Below, piece by piece: positions 33,127 through 40,185 of a DNA stretch of 64,000 bases. This stretch comes from Bin87 sp034420475 (GTDB lineage: Bacteria > Chloroflexota > Dehalococcoidia > Lucifugimonadales > UBA3495). The notes under the pieces are model-generated. The model worked only from the letters and a program-made list of their open reading frames with translations, was not told the origin of the DNA and made no database searches. The stretch is from contig DAOULH010000010.1 of NCBI GenBank assembly GCA_034420475.1, positions 124,001 through 188,000 of the forward strand, in the 5' to 3' direction. A program made the position numbers and the translations under genes. Position 1 is the first letter of the stretch. Every line of letters starts with the position of its first letter.

Positions 33127-33647
33127 TGCGTGTCCTCGCCATCGACCCGGGCACGCTGCGGATGGGGTACGCCGTCCTCGACGCCGAGCCGGCTCCGGAA
33201 GCGGACGACTATGGCGTGGTACCGATGCGCCGTGAGATGCCCATTGAGCAGCGCCTGTACCAGCTGCACACCCACATCCTGAACATGATCCACGTTTTCC
33301 AGCCCGACGCCATCGCGGTTGAAGACCCGTTCGTGGGCCGGGAAGAACGCGCCTTCGCCAAGTCGGCTCTTGCCATTGGGCAGGCGCAGGCGGTGGTGCT
33401 TATAGGCGCGGCCAGCCAGGGAATCCCGGTGCATCGGTACAAGCCTGCCGACGTCAAAATGGCGGTAGCGGACTATGGCCGGGCCACCAAAGAGCAAGTG
33501 CAGCAAATCGCGGCTTCCAGACTGGGCATCACTCATAAGCTGGAAGCCGACGCTGCCGACGCCCTAGCCGTGGGTCTGTGCCACTTGCAGCGGATGCAGG
33601 CTGACGAACTGGCCTCCCGCGAGATAACGCCGGGCAAGGAACTTTAG
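33126..33647 (+). CDS. ruvC: Crossover junction endodeoxyribonuclease RuvC
   Basis: Resolves Holliday junctions by symmetric nicking, with RuvAB. 173 aa with the catalytic Asp7 in AIDPGTLRMGYAVLD, the Glu in IAVEDPFVG, and C-terminal acidic residues in ADAADALAVGLCH. The start overlaps the yebC stop; ruvA follows after 3 bp. Confidence 0.96.
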   Translation: MRVLAIDPGTLRMGYAVLDAEPAPEADDYGVVPMRREMPIEQRLYQLHTHILNMIHVFQPDAIAVEDPFVGREERAFAKSALAIGQAQAVVLIGAASQGIPVHRYKPADVKMAVADYGRATKEQVQQIAASRLGITHKLEADAADALAVGLCHLQRMQADELASREITPGKEL

Positions 33648-33650
33648 GCA

Positions 33651-34238
33651 GTGTTGGTCGGCGTGCGGGGCGCGCTGGAGGCCGTCGGGTCGGACTGGGT
33701 CAACGTGCAGGTGGGCGGCGTCACCCTGCAGGTGTCGGTGCCCGCATCATCCATCTCCGGTTTGGGCGGTGTGGGCGAGCAGGTTCGGCTTCATACCGTC
33801 CTGCGCATCCAGAACGAACAGCCGGTCCTGTATGGGTTCGCCGAAGCCGGATCGGTGGAGCTTTTTGGCGCGCTGACCGGGGTATCAGGAATTGGCCCGC
33901 GTTCGGCGATGTCCATCCTGTCGGAGTTGGGAGAAGACGGTTTCCGGCAGGCGGTGGCGTCGGAGGACGTGGCGGCGCTGGCGCGAGCCCAGGGAGTCGG
34001 GCGGCTCACCGCGCAGCGAGTGGTGCTGGAACTGCGGGGCAAACTGCCGGACGCGGACGCCGGTTCTCCGGTTTTGGCCGCTGCTGCCGGCACCGACGCC
34101 GAGGCAGTGGAAGCGCTGACGGCCCTGGGCATGACGCTGGCCGACGCCCGGCAGGCGGTGGCTCGTCTCGAGCTGCCCGCGGACGCGGCGGTCGAGGACA
34201 AAGTGCGCCAGGCGCTGCTGGCCATCGGCGGCGGTTAG
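33651..34238 (+). CDS. ruvA: Holliday junction branch migration protein RuvA
   Basis: 195 aa. N-terminal OB-fold domain (LVGVRGALEAV...), the helix-hairpin-helix pair (GVSGIGPRSAMSIL and GVGRLTAQRVVLELRGKL), and the C-terminal domain III (VEALTALGMTLADARQAV). It binds four-way junctions and loads RuvB. The GTG start matches the family's VIG start. ruvB is not in the window; the next gene is a Uma2 nuclease. Confidence 0.95.
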   Translation: MLVGVRGALEAVGSDWVNVQVGGVTLQVSVPASSISGLGGVGEQVRLHTVLRIQNEQPVLYGFAEAGSVELFGALTGVSGIGPRSAMSILSELGEDGFRQAVASEDVAALARAQGVGRLTAQRVVLELRGKLPDADAGSPVLAAAAGTDAEAVEALTALGMTLADARQAVARLELPADAAVEDKVRQALLAIGGG

Positions 34239-34315
34239 GCGAATGTCCTATAATACCCACCGACGGCCGGCCGGCGTTGGGCGGGACCGGGAACGCGCTG
34301 GGAAGAGGTATAGCT

Positions 34316-35023
34316 ATGGCAACTGCAAAACCGCATCCGTTGTCCACGGGACCCAACGTTTTTGACGGCATTTATTACCCTGATTCGGATGGTATCCCCT
34401 TGCCTGATGGATTTGAACAAGAACCCGTTTTTGAACAGGTCACGCCAGTGCTGAGGGCGTACCTGGAACAGTATTACGACGTAATCGTAAGCGGAGACAC
34501 GTTCCTCTATTACGAGCAAGGCAATCCCAGGGCTGTAGTGTCCCCAGACTGTTACGTAGTCTTCGGAGTTACCCGTGAGGCGGTTCGGCCCTACAACGCC
34601 TACTTCACTTGGCACGTGGGTAAGGTTCCCGACTTCGTGCTGGATATCGGTTCGGAGAGTACGGCGCGGGAAGACATCGGGCGAAAACGGGAGCTGTACG
34701 CATCCATCGGAATCGCTGAATACTGGCGCTACGACGCGACCCCGGACAGCAAGCATTACGGTGAGCCTCTGGTGGGCGAACGGCTGGAAAATGGGGAGTA
34801 CGTCCGCACGGACGTTGCGCTTGCCCCGGATGGTATGGTGCGGGGCCACAGCCCGGCCCTGGAACTTGACCTCTGCTGGGACGATGGCCGACTGCGGTTC
34901 TATGACCCGGCAAGAGGGGTTTGGGCGCCGGACTATTACGAGATGCGGGAGGCTCTCCAGAACGCCGAAGCGCGTATGGTGGAAATGGAAGCCGAGCTGC
35001 TCCGCCTTCGAGGCCAAACATAG
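34316..35023 (+). CDS. Uma2 family PD-(D/E)XK nuclease-like protein
   Basis: 235 aa. It has the Uma2 pattern: SPDCYVVFGV near residue 75, VPDFVLDIGSESTAREDIGRKRELYASIGIAEYWRYD, and a C-terminal helical tail. Uma2 proteins share the restriction endonuclease fold; they are abundant in cyanobacteria and Chloroflexota and their biological role is unknown. A TATAAT lies at 34249 upstream. ATG 34316 follows AGAGG. The C-terminal ~40 residues look coiled-coil (ALQNAEARMVEMEAELLRL). Confidence 0.85.
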   Translation: MATAKPHPLSTGPNVFDGIYYPDSDGIPLPDGFEQEPVFEQVTPVLRAYLEQYYDVIVSGDTFLYYEQGNPRAVVSPDCYVVFGVTREAVRPYNAYFTWHVGKVPDFVLDIGSESTAREDIGRKRELYASIGIAEYWRYDATPDSKHYGEPLVGERLENGEYVRTDVALAPDGMVRGHSPALELDLCWDDGRLRFYDPARGVWAPDYYEMREALQNAEARMVEMEAELLRLRGQT

Positions 35024-35053
35024 CCGGAGCACAAGCACAATTCGGGAGGAACC

Positions 35054-37060
35054 ATGCCTGACTTTCAGCTGGTAGCGGACTTCGGCATGATGGGCGACCA
35101 GGAGCCGGCCGTGCATCGCCTTTCCGAGGGCGTGCGCGAGGGCCTGGGATACCAGACCCTGCTGGGCGTCACCGGCAGCGGCAAGACCTTCACCATGGCG
35201 AACATCGTGCAGGAAGTGCAGCGGCCGACAATTGTCATCGCCCACAACAAGACGCTGGCGGCCCAGCTGGCGACGGAGTTCAAGGAATTCTTCCCACACA
35301 ACGCCGTGGAATACTTCGTCTCCTACTACGATTACTACCAGCCGGAAGCTTACATCCCGCGCTCCGATACCTACATTGAGAAGGACAGCAGCGTCAACGA
35401 AGAGCTGGACAAGCTCAGGCTGGCGTCCACCACCTCCCTGCTGACGCGCCGGGACACTCTGATCGTGGCGTCGGTGTCGTGCATCTACGGACTGGGCGAC
35501 CCCTCGGACTACTTCGAGATGGTGGCCCGGGTCGAGGTGGGCGAGGAGTACAACCGGCGGGCGCTGCTGCGTCAGCTGATCGACATGCAGTACGAGCGCA
35601 ACGACACCGATCTGGCCCGGGGCCGGTTCACCGTGCGCGGAGACACCCTGGAGATTGTGCCGGCCTACGAGGAATTCGCGGTGCGGATCCAGTTCTTCGG
35701 CGACGAGGTGGAGCGCATCCTGACGCTGGACACGCTGACCGGCGAGGTGCTGAATGAGCGCAACGAGTTTTCCATCTACCCGGCCAAGCACTTCGTGACC
35801 AGCCGGGAAAAACTGGACGCGGCCCTGATCGACATCGACGCCGAGATGAAGGAGCGCGTGGACTGGTTCCGGCAGCAGGGGAAGCTGCTGGAAGCGCAAC
35901 GCCTGGAGCAGCGCACCCGGTACGACATGGAGATGCTGGACGAGACCGGGTTCTGCGCCGGCGTGGAGAACTACGCCCGTCACCTGTCCAGACGGCCCGC
36001 CGGCAGCCCGCCCTGGACCCTGCTGGACTACTTCCCCGACGACTACCTGATGTTCGTCGACGAGTCGCACATGACGCTGCCCCAGGTGCGCGGCATGTAC
36101 AACGGCGACATCTCCCGCAAGACTACGCTGGTGGAATACGGGTTTCGCCTCCCGTCAGCATTGGACAACCGTCCGCTGCACTTCCAGGAGTTTGAGGACC
36201 ACATCAACCAGGTGGTGTACGTGTCGGCGACGCCGGGCCCGCTGGAGTTGGAGCGCACCAGCACCATCGTGGAGCAGGTCATTCGACCCACCGGACTGCT
36301 CGATCCCACCATCGAGGTCAAGCCTACCGATGGTCAGATCGACGACCTGCTGCACGAAATCCGCAAGCGCGTTGAGCAGCAGGAACGGGTGCTGGTGACC
36401 ACCCTTACCAAGCGGATGGCCGAGGAACTGGCTGATTACCTGTCGGAAGCAGGCATCCGCAACCACTACCTGCATTCGGATATCGAGACGCTGAACCGCG
36501 TTGAGATACTGCGGGATTTGCGGTTGGGCATCTACGACGTAGTAGTGGGAATCAACCTGCTGCGGGAGGGCCTGGACCTGCCCGAAGTGAGCCTGGTGGC
36601 GATCCTGGACGCGGACAAGGAAGGATACCTGCGCTCAACCACATCATTGATCCAGACGGTGGGTCGCGCCGCCCGTCACGCCTCCGGGCACGTGATCATG
36701 TACGCGGACCGGGTGACCGACTCGATGCAGAACGCCATCGACGAGACCTACCGCCGTCGGGCGATCCAGGGGACTCATAACGAGCGCCACGGCATCGAGC
36801 CGCAGTCGATCCACAAAGCCGTGCGCGACATCACCGAGGGACTGCGCGGGGTCGCGGAGACCAAGGCCTCCTACCAGGTGGCGCGGGAGGAGATGTCGCG
36901 GGACGACATGTACCGGGTCATCAAGGACCTGGAGTTCCAGATGAAAGAGGCCGCCCGGTCCCTGGAGTTCGAGAAGGCGGCGCACCTGCGGGACGAGATG
37001 CTGGAATTGAAGAAGATCATCGTCACCGAGGAGAAGATGATGGCGGTCGCCAGCTCGTAG
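35054..37060 (+). CDS. uvrB: Excinuclease ABC subunit B
   Basis: Damage-verifying helicase of nucleotide excision repair, working with UvrA and UvrC. 668 aa. Walker A GVTGSGKTFT near residue 40, the beta-hairpin region YYQPEAYIPRSDTYIEKD, DEXD-type DESH near 340, SF2 motif VI region SLIQTVGRAARH, and the UvrC-binding UVR motif near the C-terminus (EMKEAARSLEFEKAAHLRDE-like). A strong GGGAGG precedes the ATG. It converges with the DUF4392 gene. uvrA and uvrC are absent from the window. Confidence 0.97.
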   Translation: MPDFQLVADFGMMGDQEPAVHRLSEGVREGLGYQTLLGVTGSGKTFTMANIVQEVQRPTIVIAHNKTLAAQLATEFKEFFPHNAVEYFVSYYDYYQPEAYIPRSDTYIEKDSSVNEELDKLRLASTTSLLTRRDTLIVASVSCIYGLGDPSDYFEMVARVEVGEEYNRRALLRQLIDMQYERNDTDLARGRFTVRGDTLEIVPAYEEFAVRIQFFGDEVERILTLDTLTGEVLNERNEFSIYPAKHFVTSREKLDAALIDIDAEMKERVDWFRQQGKLLEAQRLEQRTRYDMEMLDETGFCAGVENYARHLSRRPAGSPPWTLLDYFPDDYLMFVDESHMTLPQVRGMYNGDISRKTTLVEYGFRLPSALDNRPLHFQEFEDHINQVVYVSATPGPLELERTSTIVEQVIRPTGLLDPTIEVKPTDGQIDDLLHEIRKRVEQQERVLVTTLTKRMAEELADYLSEAGIRNHYLHSDIETLNRVEILRDLRLGIYDVVVGINLLREGLDLPEVSLVAILDADKEGYLRSTTSLIQTVGRAARHASGHVIMYADRVTDSMQNAIDETYRRRAIQGTHNERHGIEPQSIHKAVRDITEGLRGVAETKASYQVAREEMSRDDMYRVIKDLEFQMKEAARSLEFEKAAHLRDEMLELKKIIVTEEKMMAVASS

Positions 37061-37117
37061 GATTACCAGCGTTGCGCCAGGTTGGTGACAAGGTTGCAGG
37101 CGAACCTCTCCTCCGCC

Positions 37118-37987
37118 TCATGCCGGCAAGTGGCCGTTCACGTACTCATGCAGTTCCGTCAGCACGGCGGCGTTTTCTTCCAGAGTGAATTCATCGACCA
37201 GGTAGTCGTGCTCGCCGCTGACCCCGCTGACCGCCCCGGAGTCCACCAAGAACCGGATGCAATCGGCGTCGGTGTCCACGTCGGGGAGCAGGTTGCGGCC
37301 CACCTCAAGGGACAGGGCGGCGACCAATCCGTAGCCGCCCCAATTGGACGTGCTGGATATGACGAGCCGGTCGCAGCCGACAACGGCCGGCTGGTCGGGG
37401 AGTTGGTCGGCCCCGGCGACCGCGTCGGCCAGGTTGCCCATGCCGATCTCGTTGCCGCCGTCACCGATGCCAACAGAGGGCAGCCCGTGGCCGAAGAGTT
37501 TGTCGATGCGGGCGGTCTGCGGCGAGATGTCCCGCCCCCTCATGTTGCGGTAGATGCCGTCGGCATCGGGGGAACAGCGCTCGATGGATATGAGCAGGGC
37601 CGGTTCCCGATTGTCGATGGTTTCCCGCACGAAATGCTCGTTGATGTCGGGGTTCTCGATGATGGGGAACCGGATGATCGGGGAGGGATCCCGATGCCGC
37701 GCCCGCCAGGACGCCATCATGTAAGCCATCGGCTCATCAGCCGTGTACGCCACCGGATTGCCCAGTTCGCGCAAGGCGTTGCCAATGGCGAAAGCGCCGG
37801 GCGGCCCGTCGGTCTCCGGCGCGTCGCTCATCATGATGTAGAACCCGGTGGCGATGATGACCTGGCCGGGATGCTCCAGGACATAGCGGGCGGCCTGGGC
37901 GCAAAAATCCTCCGGCAGGTGAGGGCGCAGCGCGTTGATCCCGCGCCGGTCGTGGTTCAGGATGATGTCTTCGATGGTGCGCGTCAT
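37118..37987 (-). CDS. DUF4392 protein, D-glutamate cyclase-like C-terminal module
   Basis: 289 aa with GFYIMMSDAPETDGPPGAFAIG and GIGDGGNEIGMGN, the signature regions of DUF4392. In the mitochondrial enzyme DGLUCY (C14orf159) a DUF1445-type and a DUF4392-type domain are fused, and it converts D-glutamate to 5-oxo-D-proline. Here the two domains are separate adjacent genes on the same strand. The gene starts 12 bp downstream of the DUF1445 stop. Enzymatic function in this organism is inferred. Confidence 0.85.
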   Translation of the reverse strand: MTRTIEDIILNHDRRGINALRPHLPEDFCAQAARYVLEHPGQVIIATGFYIMMSDAPETDGPPGAFAIGNALRELGNPVAYTADEPMAYMMASWRARHRDPSPIIRFPIIENPDINEHFVRETIDNREPALLISIERCSPDADGIYRNMRGRDISPQTARIDKLFGHGLPSVGIGDGGNEIGMGNLADAVAGADQLPDQPAVVGCDRLVISSTSNWGGYGLVAALSLEVGRNLLPDVDTDADCIRFLVDSGAVSGVSGEHDYLVDEFTLEENAAVLTELHEYVNGHLPA

Positions 37988-37999
37988 GATGCTCCGTGG

Positions 38000-38797
38000 T
38001 CAGATTACAGCGTAGTCGGAATCGCGGCGGTCAGTGATGAACATCTTGCCGGGAGAGTGGGTGATCATCAGGGGAGGCTTGCAGTTGAGGGCTACGGCCT
38101 GCGGCGTCACCCCGCAGGCCCAGAAGACCGGCGTCTCGCCGGGCTTGATTTCCACTGCGTCCCCGAACTCGGGGGCGTTGATATCGCGGATGCCGATGGC
38201 GTCCGGGGCGCCGATGTGGACCGGGGCGCCGTGGGTGTCCGGGAACCGCGAGGTCACCTGCACGGCGCGGACGATCTGCTCCTGCGGGATGGGGCGCATA
38301 CTCACCACCATGGGCCCGGAGAACATGCCGGCGGGCCTGGTGGCGATGTTAGTGATGTACATCGGCACGTTGCTGCCGGCCTCCTGGTGTCGCAGGGGGA
38401 TGCCGGAATCGGCCATGGCGGCCTCAAAGGAGAAGCTGCAACCGAGGAGGAACGACACCAGGTCATCGCGCCACACGTCGGCCACCGACGCCAGTTCGGC
38501 GACCATCTCGCCGTTCTCGTAGATGCGGTAGGCAGGAACGTCGGTGCTGATGTCCGCGCCCGGAGCTGTGAACGACGGCTCGACGGAGCCGGGCTCGATG
38601 ACTTCCAGCAGGGGGCACGGCTGCGGGTTGCGCTGGCAGAACAGCAGGAAATCGAACGCGAGATCCCGGGGCAGCACCGCAAGGTTCGCCTGCACGTGCC
38701 CATTGGCCAGGCCAGAGGTGACGCCGCTGTACTCGCCGTCTCGGATCATGCGGCGCAGTTCGCCGGGTTGCGTGGGGAGCATCGTTGCGGTGGTCAT
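38000..38797 (-). CDS. DUF1445/YcsI-family putative hydro-lyase, D-glutamate cyclase-like N-terminal module
   Basis: 265 aa with the YcsI/DUF1445 blocks FLLFCQRNPQPCPLLEV, DIRTDVPAYRIYENGE-type, SFSFEAAM, and CGVTPQAVALNCKPPLMITHSPGKMFITD. Homologous to the N-terminal half of the mitochondrial D-glutamate cyclase. Upstream partner of the DUF4392 gene at 37118; together they reconstitute the DGLUCY domain order. If correct, this is a route for D-glutamate disposal in an organism that seems to lack peptidoglycan synthesis. Confidence 0.87.
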   Translation of the reverse strand: MTTATMLPTQPGELRRMIRDGEYSGVTSGLANGHVQANLAVLPRDLAFDFLLFCQRNPQPCPLLEVIEPGSVEPSFTAPGADISTDVPAYRIYENGEMVAELASVADVWRDDLVSFLLGCSFSFEAAMADSGIPLRHQEAGSNVPMYITNIATRPAGMFSGPMVVSMRPIPQEQIVRAVQVTSRFPDTHGAPVHIGAPDAIGIRDINAPEFGDAVEIKPGETPVFWACGVTPQAVALNCKPPLMITHSPGKMFITDRRDSDYAVI

Positions 38798-38964
38798 GGT
38801 CGGTCTCCAGTGGGGACGGCGGGTTAGGTCGGCCGTTTCTTATGCTAGAATTGCGCCGTTCATTGCAATGAATGCCAGACAGGCGCAATGATAGACAGGT
38901 GACCGGCCAGCGTCAATTTCGCCTGGGGTCACCGGCCGATCACTCCAGCAGTCAGGAAGCCGGT

Positions 38965-39639
38965 TTGTACAGCGTGTTTTTGCTCACCCGCCCCGGCGAT
39001 GCGATGACATCTCTTGCGGGCCAGATCGACCGGGCCGGTTTGTCGTACCGGGCGGGGAGCGACGTGCTGGAACTGGAAGACGTGGCGCACACCGACAAGT
39101 TGGATGTGGTGTTGCTGGACCTGTCCGCGGTCGGCATCGGCGCGCAATCGGTAATCGAGCGCGTGAGCCAGCTGTCTCTGCCGACGCTGCTGGTCATGGA
39201 CGAGACCGCCATCGGGCAGTACGATCCGGCGATCAATCCCGACGACTTCATCGTGGCGCCCCTGGCTCCCGCCGAACTGGTCGCCCGCGTCGGCCAGATC
39301 GTGTACCGGCGCGATGGACATGGGGGAGATCAGCTGATCAGGGTGGGAGAGCTGACCATCGACCTGCAAAGCTACGAGGTGACGATGGCCGGCCGGCGGA
39401 TCTCGCTGACCTACAAGGAATTTCAGCTGCTCACGCTGTTGGCGTCCAACCCGGGCCGGGTGTACACGCGGGAGGCATTGCTGAACCAGGTCTGGGGATA
39501 CGATTACCTGGGCGGAACGCGCACGGTGGACGTGCACATCCGGCGGCTGCGGTCCAAGGTGGAGGACCCGGATCACCTGTTTGTGGAGACCATCTGGAAC
39601 GTGGGGTACCGTTTCCGGGACGTGGGGGCGGAGGGGTAA
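38965..39639 (+). CDS. OmpR-type winged-helix regulator with degenerate receiver domain
   Basis: 224 aa: an N-terminal receiver-like domain (about residues 1-115) and a C-terminal OmpR/PhoB-type DNA-binding domain. The latter is well conserved: LTYKEFQLLTLLASNPGRVYTREALL, GTRTVDVHIRRLRSKVE, VWNVGYRF-like ending. The receiver lacks the acidic pair after the first strand (LLTRPGD) and the switch Lys (FIVAPLAP), although an Asp remains in VVLLDLSA. TTG 38965, with AGGAAG 6 bp upstream, is preferred over the longer 38872 start. No histidine kinase is nearby. Confidence 0.85.
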   Translation: MYSVFLLTRPGDAMTSLAGQIDRAGLSYRAGSDVLELEDVAHTDKLDVVLLDLSAVGIGAQSVIERVSQLSLPTLLVMDETAIGQYDPAINPDDFIVAPLAPAELVARVGQIVYRRDGHGGDQLIRVGELTIDLQSYEVTMAGRRISLTYKEFQLLTLLASNPGRVYTREALLNQVWGYDYLGGTRTVDVHIRRLRSKVEDPDHLFVETIWNVGYRFRDVGAEG

Positions 39640-39652
39640 GAGTAAAGTGATA

Positions 39653-40045
39653 ATGTTCATTCTCGACGAATTATCAGCGGTCTCGATGGCCAGCCGCATG
39701 ACTGATCAAGCCCCGCCGGGTTGGGGGGAAGGGCTCGTTCTCTTAATGTACGCGGCCATTGTGCTTACGGTGGCTCCTACCGTTCTGGCCGCCACTATAG
39801 GCGGAGTTGCCGGCTGGCTTATGCACATCGGAGCCGGTAATGGATTCTGGATAGGGATAGGTTCCGGTGTTGTTGGCACCGTCTTGGCTTGGGGAGTCGT
39901 CGGGATTGCTTTCATTCTTCTCAATTTTGATATTGACCCCGATCCCAATGTTTGGTTCTTCCTTATCTTCGTATCTCTTGGTGCCGGCGTGGTCGCTCCC
40001 GTGTGCATTGCTATCCGCGTCGGGTGGAAGTCCCGCCGTATCTAG
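39653..40045 (+). CDS. Small hypothetical membrane protein
   Basis: About 130 aa with three hydrophobic stretches: LVLLMYAAIVLTVAPTVLAA, GVVGTVLAWGVVGIAFILLNF and FFLIFVSLGAGVVAPVCIAI, the middle one separated by Gly-rich linkers. N-terminus soluble (SRMTDQAPPGWGEG). ATG 39653 or GTG 39647 are possible; neither has a good Shine-Dalgarno site. It starts about 10 bp after the regulator stop. No family recognised. Confidence 0.5.
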   Translation: MFILDELSAVSMASRMTDQAPPGWGEGLVLLMYAAIVLTVAPTVLAATIGGVAGWLMHIGAGNGFWIGIGSGVVGTVLAWGVVGIAFILLNFDIDPDPNVWFFLIFVSLGAGVVAPVCIAIRVGWKSRRI

Positions 40046-40069
40046 GCTGCGATGACATTTTGAAGAACG

Positions 40070-40169
40070 CCGTCGTTCCTACGAAAGCAAGAACCGTGAA
40101 TAGCCTGTGCAACAGGAACGTTGGCTTTGCTTCGTGCTTGCCGGCTTCCTGCTCCCGCAGGAACGACGG
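40070..40169. repeat. Inverted-repeat element of about 100 bp
   Basis: CCGTCGTTCCTACG (40070-40083) and CGCAGGAACGACGG (40156-40169) are inverted repeats with one mismatch. The element lies between two convergent genes and has no reading frame of its own. It is unlike the GTCATTGCGAG repeats in sequence. Confidence 0.65.
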
Positions 40170-40185
40170 TAAATATCAACTCGCC

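Noticed and set aside
37082..38827. Plus-strand reading frame of about 580 codons
   Set aside because: Antisense to the DUF4392 and DUF1445 genes; no protein-like composition or start signal.
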